64,000 bases of DNA from Lachnospiraceae bacterium KH1T2 (GTDB lineage Bacteria; Bacillota; Clostridia; Lachnospirales; Lachnospiraceae), in contig FOSY01000001.1 in the NCBI GenBank assembly GCA_900114405.1, positions 186,001-250,000 on the forward strand, read 5' to 3'. The translations under genes and the position numbers were made by a program. The notes under the pieces are model-generated. The model worked only from the letters and a program-made list of their open reading frames with translations, was not told where the DNA came from and ran no database searches. Shown piece after piece: positions 43,432-52,228 of the stretch. Position 1 is the first letter of the stretch; the number at the start of each line of letters is the position of its first letter.

Positions 43432-44837
43432 CAGCCAATCGCTCCTTCCATCTCCAGATTTATCAAATTATTCATCTCAACCGCATACTCCAACGGAAGT
43501 TCTTTAGCCACAGGATCTGCAAATCCGCTTACGATCATTGCTTTTGCTTCACTTTCCGATATTCCACGGCTCATGAGATAAAATATTGCTTCATCACTTA
43601 TTCTGCCAATTTTCGCCTCATGTCCTATATCACAGTCATCTGTTCTTATATCCATTGCCGGAACAGTATCTGAACGTGAAATATCATCCAGCATAAGCGA
43701 TGCACATGAAACCGAGGCTTTTGCATTCTTAGCATCTTTATTTACAGTTACAGAGCTTCTATACGTGCTAATTCCTCCATCTTTTGAAATCGACTTCGTA
43801 TCGATAACAGTAGATGTATTTTTACCAATCTGTATTACCTTAGCTCCCGTATCCAGATTCTGACCTTTCCCGGCAAAGGTGATACCGTTAAACTGCATAT
43901 GAGAATCATCGCCTTTTAATATAGTTGTTGGATATAGATAACTTACGTGCGAACCAAAAGAACCAGATACCCACTCCATTGAAGCACCTTCTTCACAGAT
44001 TGCTCTTTTGGTGTTCAAGTTATACATATTCTTAGACCAATTTTCTATAGTTGAATATCTGAGCCTTGCATTTTTACCTACAAAAAGCTCAACACAGCCT
44101 GCATGCAGATTTGCAACGTTGTATTTAGGTGCTGAACATCCCTCAATAAAGTGCAGATCAGCGCCTTCTTCCACAATTATCAATGTGTGCTCAAACTGTC
44201 CTGCTCCTGGAGCATTCAGCCTGAAATACGACTGAAGCGGAATCTCAACTTTTACACCAGCAGGAACATATACAAACGAGCCGCCTGACCACACAGCTCC
44301 ATGCAGAGCCGCAAACTTGTGATCTGACGGAGGCACCAGCTTCATAAAATGCGAGCGAACAAGCTCCTCATAATCTCTCAGAGCACTTTCCATATCTGTA
44401 TAGACAACACCTTGCCTAAGTACTTCTTCTTTGACATTGTGATAAACAAGCTCTGAATCATACTGAGCACCCACACCAGCAAGTGAATTTTTCTCTGCGT
44501 CAGGTATTCCCAACCTGTCAAATGTATTCTTAATATCCTCAGGCACATCTTCCCATTTTGCCTTCATATTTGTATTAGGACGGACATAGGTAACTATATC
44601 ATTCATATTAAGTCCGGAAATATCCGGTCCCCATTCCGGGACTTCAAGCTTATTGTATATCTCAAGAGATTTCAAACGAAATTCCGTCATCCATTCCGGG
44701 TCGTTCTTTTCTTTCGAAATCTGCTTTACGATATCTTCCGTAAGGCCTTCATCAACCTTATAAAAGCCTTCTTCATCATATCGAAAATCATATATACTTC
44801 GGTCAATGTCCTTGACCTGTGATCTTTTCTCAGCCAT
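43431..44837 (-). CDS. sufB: Fe-S cluster assembly protein SufB
   Basis: Main scaffold of the SufBC2D complex, 468 residues as usual. It has the opening VKDIDRSIYDFRYDE, the SGGSFVYVPAGVKVEIPLQSYFRLNAPGAGQFEHTLIIVEEGA beta-helix start, ENWSKNMYNLNTKRA, and the end IGRISDEAIFYLMSRGISESEAKAMIVSGFADPV. It follows sufC by 28 bases. Cluster assembly by this operon would serve the PFOR and hydrogenase encoded next door. Confidence 0.98.
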   Translation of the reverse strand: MAEKRSQVKDIDRSIYDFRYDEEGFYKVDEGLTEDIVKQISKEKNDPEWMTEFRLKSLEIYNKLEVPEWGPDISGLNMNDIVTYVRPNTNMKAKWEDVPEDIKNTFDRLGIPDAEKNSLAGVGAQYDSELVYHNVKEEVLRQGVVYTDMESALRDYEELVRSHFMKLVPPSDHKFAALHGAVWSGGSFVYVPAGVKVEIPLQSYFRLNAPGAGQFEHTLIIVEEGADLHFIEGCSAPKYNVANLHAGCVELFVGKNARLRYSTIENWSKNMYNLNTKRAICEEGASMEWVSGSFGSHVSYLYPTTILKGDDSHMQFNGITFAGKGQNLDTGAKVIQIGKNTSTVIDTKSISKDGGISTYRSSVTVNKDAKNAKASVSCASLMLDDISRSDTVPAMDIRTDDCDIGHEAKIGRISDEAIFYLMSRGISESEAKAMIVSGFADPVAKELPLEYAVEMNNLINLEMEGAIG

Positions 44838-44865
44838 CGCAATCTCCTATAAATCAACTACATTC

Positions 44866-45600
44866 TTAAATGTACTTCTCAAAACCATGCTCATTGATTT
44901 CTTCGACAAGTGAGCTGTCACCGGTCGTGATCAACTTACCCTTTACAAGAACATGCGTATAATCTACATGAAGTGATTCAAGAATTCTTGTTGAGTGTGT
45001 AATTATAAGAAGCGCACCATCCTGATTTTTCTGATACTCTTCGACGCCCTTTGAAACAGTCCGAACTGCATCAACATCGAGTCCTGAGTCTGTCTCATCG
45101 AGAATTGCAAGGCTTGGCTTAAGCATAAGCATCTGAAGAATTTCCGCCTTTTTCTTCTCTCCTCCGGAAAATCCGACATTAAGATCTCTATCTTTATAAG
45201 CCTCATCAAAAGAAAGAAGCTCCATATTTTTCTTTAGCTCTTTCTTAAATTCGGAGTATTTAATGCTCTCTCCCGTCTTTTGCACAATCGCATTACGTAT
45301 AAAACTTGCAAGAGAAATTCCGGGTACTTCGAGTGGATTCTGGAATGAAAGAAATATTCCGGCTTTAGAACGTTTATCTGCTGATTCCTTACTGATATCA
45401 AGACCATTGAAATAAATCTGTCCGGACGTGACCGAATACGACGGATTTCCCATAAGCGCATAGCCAAGGGTTGATTTACCAGCACCATTCGGTCCCATAA
45501 GTACATGCGTTTCGCCCTTGTTTATTTTCAGATCAATTCCATGAAGTATTTCCAAATCTTCCACTGAAACTGAAAGATTTCTAACATCTAATAATGACAT
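44866..45600 (-). CDS. sufC: Fe-S cluster assembly ATPase SufC
   Basis: Soluble ABC-type ATPase of SufBC2D, 244 residues. Walker A GPNGAGKST (about 36-44), the SufC-specific ILDETDSGLDVDAVRTVSKG Walker B region and signature FSGGEKKKAEILQML are all present. It is first of the operon, about 80 bases after its promoter. Its strong GGAGG site supports the ATG at 45598-45600. Confidence 0.98.
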   Translation of the reverse strand: MSLLDVRNLSVSVEDLEILHGIDLKINKGETHVLMGPNGAGKSTLGYALMGNPSYSVTSGQIYFNGLDISKESADKRSKAGIFLSFQNPLEVPGISLASFIRNAIVQKTGESIKYSEFKKELKKNMELLSFDEAYKDRDLNVGFSGGEKKKAEILQMLMLKPSLAILDETDSGLDVDAVRTVSKGVEEYQKNQDGALLIITHSTRILESLHVDYTHVLVKGKLITTGDSSLVEEINEHGFEKYI

Positions 45601-45682
45601 ACGACACCTCCGTAGGGTATTTGTTTCTTATAAATAAAAATAGAGCCATTTATTTTTATTTCATACCAAATTACTGTAGAAT

Positions 45683-45711
45683 AAAATAACACTTAATTCC
45701 TAGTAAGTCAA
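45683..45711 (-). promoter_or_regulatory. Putative promoter of the suf operon
   Basis: TTGACT (45706-45711), 17-base spacer, TATTTT (45683-45688) on the minus strand. The spacer holds ACTTACTAGGAATTAAGT, an imperfect dyad that may bind an Rrf2-type Fe-S regulator; that idea is inference. Confidence 0.45.
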
Positions 45712-45767
45712 TGGGTTTTCTACAAAAATAATAATTCAGTCGCAAGCTCTTCTTATCCGTGCAAGTC

Positions 45768-45809
45768 AAAAAAAAGGCAATTGCTGCATTTAGCAACAAC
45801 TGCCTTTTC
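45768..45809 (-). terminator. Intrinsic terminator after the pyk-DUF6472 unit
   Basis: Minus-strand AAAAGGCA and TGCCTTTT close a stem with inner GTTGTTGCTAAATGCAGCAAT pairing, followed by TTTTT. It lies just past the small gene stop codon. Confidence 0.85.
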
Positions 45810-45814
45810 TATAA

Positions 45815-45988
45815 TTATATCTGATGTCTTACAACCTCATATTCATCATCATTACGATAATATGGGCAAGCAAAATCCGCTCCTGTCAGAAACTTATACA
45901 TCTCGTCCTGATCAAGATCAACTTCGCAATAATATGTTTCGTCATCGTCATCATATACATAATTGACGCATGAATCACAACAACTCAT
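45815..45988 (-). CDS. DUF6472-like small cysteine-rich protein
   Basis: A 57-residue acidic protein: a SCCDSCVNYVYDDDDETYYC start, DLDQDEMYKFL in the middle and ADFACPYYRNDDEYEVV near the end. Five cysteines (CC, C, C, C) suggest a metal site. The pattern matches the small DUF6472 proteins I recall from Lachnospiraceae; that link is from memory. GAGG lies seven bases ahead of the ATG. It follows pyk by 23 bases and probably shares its transcript. Function is unknown. Confidence 0.75.
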   Translation of the reverse strand: MSCCDSCVNYVYDDDDETYYCEVDLDQDEMYKFLTGADFACPYYRNDDEYEVVRHQI

Positions 45989-46011
45989 TAAACATCCTCA
46001 ATTTCTAATTC

Positions 46012-47445
46012 TCAGCCGAAATCCTTACCAACTTCGATAACACGAATCATGTTCGTTCTTCCTGTTACGCCAAGAGGCATACCTGCAGTAAGAACGATCT
46101 TGTCGCCAGCCTTGATGAAGCCTGAAAGCTCAGCCTGACGAACTGCTGTATCGATAAGCTCATCAGCGCTAGTTGTCTGCTTCTCGATAACAAGCGGAAC
46201 TACATCGAAGAAGAGGTTTGTCTGGCATGCAACCTTGTACTCAGGTGAGCAAGCAAGGATAGGACATGTTGGCTTGTATCTTGAAAGCTTTTCAGCTGTG
46301 AAACCAGACATTGTTACAGTGATGATAGCTGCTGCATCAATATCCTGTGCGATAGTACATGCTGCGTGTGAGATAGCATCTGTAGTCTCAGAAAGATTAA
46401 CATCTGCGAAACGCTTGATCATACGCTCCTTATAGTCGATATCTCTCTCTGTACGCTCAGCGATTCTAGACATGATCTCAACAGCTTCAACAGGGTATGC
46501 ACCGTTAGCTGTCTCACCTGAAAGCATGATTGCTGTTGTACCATCATAGATAGCGTTAGCTACGTCAGTGGTCTCAGCTCTTGTAGGTCTTGGGTTGTGA
46601 ATCATTGAGTCAAGCATCTGTGTAGCTGTGATAACCTGCTTACCAGCCTTCTCAGCAAGCTTGATGATCTGCTTCTGTACTGAAGGAACTTCCTCAAGCG
46701 GAATCTCTACACCGAGGTCACCACGTGCAACCATTACACCATCAGCAACCTTAAGGATCTCCTCAACGTTTCTAACACCCTGTACGCTCTCGATCTTAGC
46801 AATGATCTTCATGCTTGTTCCCTGAGATTCGATAAGCTTTCTAACCTCAAGAATATCATCAGCTGTTCTTGTGAATGAAGCAGCGATCATATCAAATCCA
46901 AGACGGCATCCAAAGATAATGTCCTGTCTATCCTTCTCACTGATGAATGGCATTGAAAGATCTGTTCCAGGAACATTAACACCCTTCTTATCAGAAACTG
47001 GTCCATCATTGAGAACTGTACAAACAATATCAGTTGAACCTACCTTGTCGATATGAAGCTCGATAAGACCATCATCAATAAGGATTGAGCCACCGGCTTT
47101 AACATCATTTACAAGACCCTTGTAAGTAATTGAAGCCCTTGTCTCATCTCCAAGAATATCATCAGTTGTAAGTGTGAACTCCTGGCCACGCTTAAGCTGA
47201 ACCTTGTGCTCCTTGAAATCACCGAGACGAATTTCAGGTCCCTTTGTATCAAGAAGTGTTGCAATTGGCTTATTAAGCTCAACTCTGATCTTCTTAAGAT
47301 TCAAAAACTTCGCCTTATGCTCTTCGTAATCACCATGCGAAAAGTTAAAACGTCCAACATTCATTCCTGCCTTGATAAGCTTACGGAGCATATCCTCGCT
47401 CTGGCTTGCTGGTCCTATGGTACATACGATTTTGGTCTTTCTCAT
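46012..47445 (-). CDS. pyk: Pyruvate kinase
   Basis: Converts phosphoenolpyruvate and ADP to pyruvate and ATP in glycolysis. The 477-residue form begins MRKTKIVCTIGPASQSEDM; the substrate and metal segments TLLDTKGPEIRLG, KIESVQGVRNVEEIL, MVARGDLGVEIPLEEVP and ITATQMLDSMIHNPRPTRAETTDVANA are all present, and the C-terminal allosteric domain is standard. The ATG at 47443-47445 has AAAGGA upstream. It lies in the same region as the gapA-pgk-tpiA cluster but is a separate unit, with a promoter at 47496-47524 and its own terminator downstream of DUF6472. Confidence 0.98.
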   Translation of the reverse strand: MRKTKIVCTIGPASQSEDMLRKLIKAGMNVGRFNFSHGDYEEHKAKFLNLKKIRVELNKPIATLLDTKGPEIRLGDFKEHKVQLKRGQEFTLTTDDILGDETRASITYKGLVNDVKAGGSILIDDGLIELHIDKVGSTDIVCTVLNDGPVSDKKGVNVPGTDLSMPFISEKDRQDIIFGCRLGFDMIAASFTRTADDILEVRKLIESQGTSMKIIAKIESVQGVRNVEEILKVADGVMVARGDLGVEIPLEEVPSVQKQIIKLAEKAGKQVITATQMLDSMIHNPRPTRAETTDVANAIYDGTTAIMLSGETANGAYPVEAVEIMSRIAERTERDIDYKERMIKRFADVNLSETTDAISHAACTIAQDIDAAAIITVTMSGFTAEKLSRYKPTCPILACSPEYKVACQTNLFFDVVPLVIEKQTTSADELIDTAVRQAELSGFIKAGDKIVLTAGMPLGVTGRTNMIRVIEVGKDFG

Positions 47446-47495
47446 TACTAATCCTTTCATTAAACAAACAAATCCGTTCTAAATCAAACCGAATC

Positions 47496-47524
47496 ATTAT
47501 AACACACTCATCCACTCATGTGAA
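47496..47524 (-). promoter_or_regulatory. Promoter of pyk
   Basis: TTCACA (47519-47524), 17-base spacer, perfect TATAAT (47496-47501) on the minus strand. Confidence 0.7.
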
Positions 47525-47545
47525 TATCTTTTAAATAAGCTTCAT

Positions 47546-49144
47546 CTAATAATAAGCTTCATTTAACACTTTTAAGAAACGTTCTCCATATTTTTCATAT
47601 TTATACTGACCTACACCGCTTATCTTAAGCATCTCTTCTTTGGTTCGCGGCCTCTCTACCGCCATATAAGCAAGTGTCCTGTCTGAAAAAATGATATATG
47701 GATGAAGTCTGCTCTCTTTCGCTATTTTAGTTCTGAGCGCACGAAGACTTTCAAATATTCTCTTATCACCCTCTTCAAGGCTTTCAGCCGCACTTCTTTT
47801 CCTGCCCGAAACATACGTCTTTCTGATTCCTGCGCTGCTATAGCCAGCTTCATATGGTGCATCCACATTTTCAGGAATATACAAAGGTTCTTCTACCGCT
47901 TGTGATTCATTCAGGCATACCGAGCAGTTTCCGCAATTTTTCGGGCCTTTTTCGCCGAAGTAATTAAGGATATAACTTCGCAGACAATATTTTGTGTGAC
48001 AATAAAACGTCATTTTCTTTAATCTTTCCTTGTCTCGCTGCTCGATCACATCCTTCTCTTCTTCATCAAGCTCTTCATTAGCCTCATTACTATGTTCTAT
48101 CAGGAAATTATTGAGTCTTACGTCACCCTTTCCATACAAAAGCACACATTCTGCCATATCACCATCTCGACCTGCACGTCCAGCTTCCTGATAATAGCTT
48201 TCCATGTCCTTAGGCATATTGTAATGAACCACGTATCTGACATCAGACTTATCGATTCCCATGCCAAATGCGTTTGTAGCGACCATTATCTGCTTATTCC
48301 CTGATATAAAATCCTCCTGATTTGCATGACGCACCTGCTCATCAAGCCCCGCATGATATCGCGTCACCGAAAAGCCATCTTTTTCAAGCCTGTCCGCGAC
48401 CTGATCCACATTTTTTCTGGTAAGGCAGTAAACAATCCCCGATGCACCGGGCATCGCTTCTTCCTTATCCTGCAAGTAGAATTTAAGAGCTGCATACTTA
48501 TCTCTCGGCTTTTTGACAGAAAAATAAAGATTATCCCTATCAAATCCCGTGGTAACAGACACCGGCTCTTCCAATTCAAGAAGTTTAATAATGTCTTCTT
48601 TTACGGCAGCTGTTGCAGTCGCTGTATATGCCCCCACAACAGGACGCTCCTTAAATTTCTTTACAAAATCCGCAATTTTAAGATAGCTTGGGCGAAAATC
48701 CTGTCCCCACTGCGATACACAGTGAGCCTCATCAACTGCCACAAAAGAAATCTTCACATTCGGATCAAGTGCAAAATCCAAAAATCGCTCTGTATCAAGT
48801 CTCTCAGGCGCAACATATATAAGCTTATACAAGCCTGTCCTTGCTATTCCAAGAGCCTTTGCATACTGTCCGGGCGTAAGAGAACTATTAAAATATGCAG
48901 CGTGAACACCTGCCGCATTCAATGCACTTACCTGATCCCTCATAAGCGAGATCAGAGGAGAGATTACTAATGTAATGCCCTCAAACATAAGCGCCGGTAC
49001 CTGAAAACATATTGATTTCCCTGCACCTGTAGGCATGACACCACAAACATCTTTTCCTTCATTAACTGCGTTTACAAGCTGTTCCTGCCCTTTTCTGAAA
49101 CTATCGTATCCAAAAACCTCTTTTAATACACTCTTAGCACTCAA
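47546..49144 (-). CDS. recQ: RecQ-family DNA helicase (RQC-shortened)
   Basis: 3'-5' DNA helicase of 532 residues, shorter than the usual 590-720. The motor is complete: motif 0 FGYDSFRKGQ, Walker A TGAGKS, the DEAH box in VAVDEAHCVSQWGQDFRP, QMVATNAFGMGIDK and the Arg-finger region AGRAGRDGD. A zinc-binding CxnC pair follows (YCLRSYILNYFGEKGPKNCGNCSVC). A winged-helix domain seems absent: after about 55 linker residues comes a C-terminal HRDC-like stretch (RIFESLRALRTKIAKESRLHPYIIF). It overlaps murD2 by four bases (ATGA), so it is read on the murL transcript. Confidence 0.92.
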   Translation of the reverse strand: MSAKSVLKEVFGYDSFRKGQEQLVNAVNEGKDVCGVMPTGAGKSICFQVPALMFEGITLVISPLISLMRDQVSALNAAGVHAAYFNSSLTPGQYAKALGIARTGLYKLIYVAPERLDTERFLDFALDPNVKISFVAVDEAHCVSQWGQDFRPSYLKIADFVKKFKERPVVGAYTATATAAVKEDIIKLLELEEPVSVTTGFDRDNLYFSVKKPRDKYAALKFYLQDKEEAMPGASGIVYCLTRKNVDQVADRLEKDGFSVTRYHAGLDEQVRHANQEDFISGNKQIMVATNAFGMGIDKSDVRYVVHYNMPKDMESYYQEAGRAGRDGDMAECVLLYGKGDVRLNNFLIEHSNEANEELDEEEKDVIEQRDKERLKKMTFYCHTKYCLRSYILNYFGEKGPKNCGNCSVCLNESQAVEEPLYIPENVDAPYEAGYSSAGIRKTYVSGRKRSAAESLEEGDKRIFESLRALRTKIAKESRLHPYIIFSDRTLAYMAVERPRTKEEMLKISGVGQYKYEKYGERFLKVLNEAYY

Positions 49145-50337
49145 TTAGCAACCAGTCCTTTAAATACATCTCCACGTTCTTCAAAGTTCTTAAAGTAACC
49201 ATATGAAGCCGCAGCAGGAGAAAGCACACATGCACCACCTGCAGGTGTGATCTTTTTAGCAAGCTCCACTGCTTCAGCCAGATCAGGCTTATAATATAGA
49301 TTAGGACTCATTTTAGTCTCATCGTAAATACGCCTGCCGGCATCATAAGAGCATATAAAATTAATTTCCGGATGTTTCGGGATAAACCTTGTCAGTACAT
49401 TATAATCTATATGTCGGTCCATTCCGCCAAGTAAAACAGTCTTAACGTCAGGTATACTTTCACATGCGCTTACTGCTGCTTCCGGAATCGTCGATATAGA
49501 ATCATCATAGTAGCGGATTCCATTGTATTCTCCTGCAAATTCGAGCCTGTGCGGCAGACCGCTGAATGCTTTGATAGCTCTTCTCACTGCCTCTTCATCA
49601 CAGCCATATTCATCACACGCAATACGCTTTACAAATTCTGCATTATACTGATTGTGTTCTCCAGGTATAGCAAGTTCAAAGTGCTCTGAAATTTCAGAAG
49701 AGATCACTTTCTTCTTAGAATCTACACTATAGTCCGGCACTTCTTCTCCGACATAAAGCACATCATCACTATTCTGATTTCTTGTAATGCCTTTCTTAGC
49801 TTCAAAATAGCGTTCTTCCGTAATATATCTGTCAAGATGATCTTCGAAAAGATTTAAGAATACCGCAATATGCGGAGAAACCGTAAGTCTGTCACACTGA
49901 TGACAAGATAACTCAAAAACAGCAACTTCATCAGGATTTTCAAGCATTTCCTCATAGTAGTCAAGACACGGAACGGAGATATTCCCGACAAGGCAAACAG
50001 GATGTCCCAAACAACTCTTCAGCGCTGTATAAAGCAGCGAGCTTGTCGTACTCTTTCCTTTCGTACCTGTTATGCCTATCGTCCTATCCCTAAATGCTTC
50101 AAGAAATACCTGTGTCTCAGAAGTAAACTTAGGATCTGCTTCATCAAAAGGAATCCCCGGGCTGACAAAAATATAGTCATACTCATCAGCATTTACACCA
50201 TCACGTTTTCCTTCAAAAACTTCATACTTTGAATCCGGGCAGAACTTTTTAATAAAACGTTCTGTAGCCTTTCCTTCACGGCCATAACCCCAGATCAATA
50301 TATTTTTACCATTCAGGTATTCATGCTTATGATACAT
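49141..50337 (-). CDS. murD2: MurD2-type UDP-MurNAc-L-Ala ligase (L-Glu-adding, partner of MurL)
   Basis: A Mur-ligase of 398 residues. Segments are the N-terminal Rossmann part (ILIWGYGREGKATERF), the P-loop GTKGKSTT near 93, ELSCHQCDRL, LNLFEDHLDRYITEE, GEHNQYNAEFV and YYDDSISTIPEA. It lacks about 50 residues relative to MurD and pairs directly with MurL, so it is best named as the L-glutamate-adding MurD2 of the MurD2/MurL pathway described for Xanthomonas. The start overlaps the murL end by 25 bases. Ordinary D-Glu-adding MurD cannot be excluded from sequence alone. Confidence 0.8.
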   Translation of the reverse strand: MYHKHEYLNGKNILIWGYGREGKATERFIKKFCPDSKYEVFEGKRDGVNADEYDYIFVSPGIPFDEADPKFTSETQVFLEAFRDRTIGITGTKGKSTTSSLLYTALKSCLGHPVCLVGNISVPCLDYYEEMLENPDEVAVFELSCHQCDRLTVSPHIAVFLNLFEDHLDRYITEERYFEAKKGITRNQNSDDVLYVGEEVPDYSVDSKKKVISSEISEHFELAIPGEHNQYNAEFVKRIACDEYGCDEEAVRRAIKAFSGLPHRLEFAGEYNGIRYYDDSISTIPEAAVSACESIPDVKTVLLGGMDRHIDYNVLTRFIPKHPEINFICSYDAGRRIYDETKMSPNLYYKPDLAEAVELAKKITPAGGACVLSPAAASYGYFKNFEERGDVFKGLVAN

Positions 50338-51671
50338 CTTTTAAGCGCCTCTCTTAATTTATTCTGGTATTCTTCCGGTACATAGTTCATAGTTTCCCAG
50401 CGATTGAGGAACATAGCAACAGACGTTGTATCTGCTGTGAGCTTTGACTTATATCTCTCAGTCAGAAGGCTCTTTCGTCCTTTTTCCTCAAAATCATGCA
50501 GCGCAGAAACAACCTCACTTCTTGTTCCAACGCACTCAAATGGTTTATTTTCGTCGATTCCTGAAAGTTCTCTGAAATCCTTATCGAGTGATTCCTTATC
50601 AAGCAGATTCTCGCCAAAAATATCTACAAGCTCAGCATCTTCAAGGAATGGTGAAAGAATTATATATACGAACAGACACTTAGGGCAATCACAGCACCAG
50701 ATACCTTTTTTGCTTCCGACATTACAGCTTCTAAAAACACTATGATATTTCTTATACTGCGAAAACAATGCCGCGATCTGAATTTCAGCCAGCGGACGAA
50801 GGAAGCTGAAATATTTGATATCGCTTGTCACAAGCGAATGAACATAATCATCAAAATCTTTCTCAAATTCATAGCTTTTTGAATACTGATGATTTACAAA
50901 TGAGCCCTTTACAGTTGATTCATTCGCACTTGTTTCATTCGAAAGTGCTATATACTTCTTTCCATTAAGAAAAGCTGTAATATATGACGAAAATGCAACT
51001 ATAGCCGAAAATGGTGTATGACCATTAAGAAAACCTTGTTTATTCAGCTCAAGCATATTCTGATCCAATGTTCTTTTCGCGCAAAGGTCAGTCTTTCCTT
51101 CATTGAAGACCTCGATAACCTTCAATGTCGAGCTGTTATTGTTGATGTGATATGTAGATACGTCCTCATCTTTAAGAACTTCAAGTGATACTACAGAATC
51201 TTTTCCTCCGCCAACAGGTATCAAAAATCCTTTATATTCTGTATCATCTTCGATCGTCGGGAACTTTTCCCCTTCACTCACGATCTCAACAAGCTCTTCC
51301 TCAGAAACTTCGATACCATTTCGATACATGAACTCTCCAAGTCCATTATAGTAAAGCTTTCTCCACCATTTTGATGCCGAATCACTTAAATATCCGCACT
51401 TTACTATAGCCTTAGGCGCACAGGTTATCTTATAGTAACTAATTGTTTCTGTCATGCCAAGGTTAAACACCAGGACATCCAATACATCAGCTATGTTCTT
51501 TTTTTCAAGATCAGCTCTTCCAACAGGAAATTCCCATGTGGGATGGAATTCACTCAACCCGGGAATCGCAAAATCAAAGACAACCTTACACAAACCATCT
51601 TCAATCTTCCAATGGTAGTCCCTGTACTCAAATGTTTGATAATTTTCTCTAAATTCGTCAAATTTACTCAC
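50313..51671 (-). CDS. murL: UDP-MurNAc-L-Ala-L-Glu epimerase MurL
   Basis: MurL epimerises the terminal L-Glu of UDP-MurNAc-L-Ala-L-Glu to D-Glu, an alternative to glutamate racemase. The 452-residue protein shows the features of this family: an N-terminal beta region (FDFAIPGLSEFHPTWEFPV), the ATP-pyrophosphatase-like PVGGGKDSVVSLEVL near 152-166, HINNNSS, SNETSANES, FSFLRPLAEIQIAALFSQYKKY, and the C-terminal cysteine motif WCCDCPKCLFVYI. The start is GTG at 51669-51671, preceded by AAAGG. A structured RNA lies 32 bases upstream. Overlap with murD2 supports joint function. Confidence 0.85.
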   Translation of the reverse strand: MSKFDEFRENYQTFEYRDYHWKIEDGLCKVVFDFAIPGLSEFHPTWEFPVGRADLEKKNIADVLDVLVFNLGMTETISYYKITCAPKAIVKCGYLSDSASKWWRKLYYNGLGEFMYRNGIEVSEEELVEIVSEGEKFPTIEDDTEYKGFLIPVGGGKDSVVSLEVLKDEDVSTYHINNNSSTLKVIEVFNEGKTDLCAKRTLDQNMLELNKQGFLNGHTPFSAIVAFSSYITAFLNGKKYIALSNETSANESTVKGSFVNHQYSKSYEFEKDFDDYVHSLVTSDIKYFSFLRPLAEIQIAALFSQYKKYHSVFRSCNVGSKKGIWCCDCPKCLFVYIILSPFLEDAELVDIFGENLLDKESLDKDFRELSGIDENKPFECVGTRSEVVSALHDFEEKGRKSLLTERYKSKLTADTTSVAMFLNRWETMNYVPEEYQNKLREALKRCIISMNT

Positions 51672-51702
51672 AGTATAGCCTTTCTATATTGCTTATAATG
51701 CA

Positions 51703-51884
51703 AAATTAAACCTCGAAGCCCAATGACGTGTATTTTGTTTACACTTGTTCTCCGAGGTAATCTTATTTGCTTAAAGCCTCCCGACAGGAATGTGTTCGCG
51801 GGATAAGTAGTTTTGAGTCCGGACACTTCCTATACCGAGCCATTACTGACACAATACTCCTCCCCAGAATCAGAAGGCGCTTTC
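51703..51884 (-). ncRNA. Structured leader RNA of the murL operon (attenuator or 6S-like; unassigned)
   Basis: Minus-strand RNA between 51884 and 51703. CCUCGGAG and CUUCGAGG form an eight-base-pair hairpin with inner GUGUA/UACAC, followed by UUUAAUUUU: a terminator-like end. The same CCUCGGAGAA can pair instead with upstream UUCUGGGGAGG, so two mutually exclusive folds exist, as in attenuators. In between, GGAAGUGU pairs with ACACAUUCC (helix extended by a U-G pair) and a GCUUUAAGC hairpin sits in a bubble, which also resembles 6S RNA shape. The G-U pairs favour the minus-strand orientation. Family not recognised. Confidence 0.6.
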
Positions 51885-51953
51885 ATTGTACTACAGTTTT
51901 TTTTAAAAATCTATATTTCCAATATCACCGCTTTTATATTTAGATAAAGAAAA

Positions 51954-51975
51954 AGGATATCCTACCGGATATCCT
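51954..51975 (-). terminator. Terminator of the tRNA operon
   Basis: AGGATATCC and GGATATCCT around four bases, followed on the minus strand by TTTTCTTTATC just after the first tRNA-Met copy. Confidence 0.8.
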
Positions 51976-51979
51976 CAAA

Positions 51980-52053
51980 TAGCGAAGGGGAGATTCGAAC
52001 TCTCGACACCACGGGTATGAACCGTGTGCTCTAGCCAACTGAGCTACTTCGCC
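51980..52053 (-). tRNA. tRNA-Met (CAT)
   Basis: Seventy-four bases without encoded CCA. Acceptor GGCGAAG pairs with CTTCGCT (one G-U), the anticodon loop reads TTCATAC and the T-arm is GAGAGTTCGAATCTC. The 5' pair is G-U rather than unpaired, so it is an elongator rather than an initiator. Confidence 0.96.
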
Positions 52054-52065
52054 ATATTTAATTAA

Positions 52066-52138
52066 TGGGACCTACAGGGCTCGAACCTGTGACCCTCTGC
52101 TTGTAAGGCAGATGCTCTCCCAGCTGAGCTAAGATCCC
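52066..52138 (-). tRNA. tRNA-Val (TAC)
   Basis: Seventy-three bases without encoded CCA. Acceptor GGGATCT pairs with AGGTCCC; anticodon loop CTTACAA gives TAC; T-arm ACAGGTTCGAGCCCTGT. It is separated from the adjacent tRNA-Met gene by a short AT spacer. Confidence 0.96.
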
Positions 52139-52142
52139 ATAG

Positions 52143-52216
52143 TAGCGAAGGGGAGATTCGAACTCTCGACACCACGGGTATGAACCGTGTGCTCTAGCCA
52201 ACTGAGCTACTTCGCC
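52143..52216 (-). tRNA. tRNA-Met (CAT), second copy
   Basis: Identical over its full length to the copy at 51980-52053, including the flanking AT-rich spacer, indicating recent tandem duplication. Confidence 0.96.
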
Positions 52217-52228
52217 ATATTTAATTAA

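Noticed and set aside
51703..51884. Known riboswitch classes (SAM, FMN, THF, c-di-GMP, lysine, glycine) for the murL leader
   Set aside because: None of their conserved cores is present on either strand.
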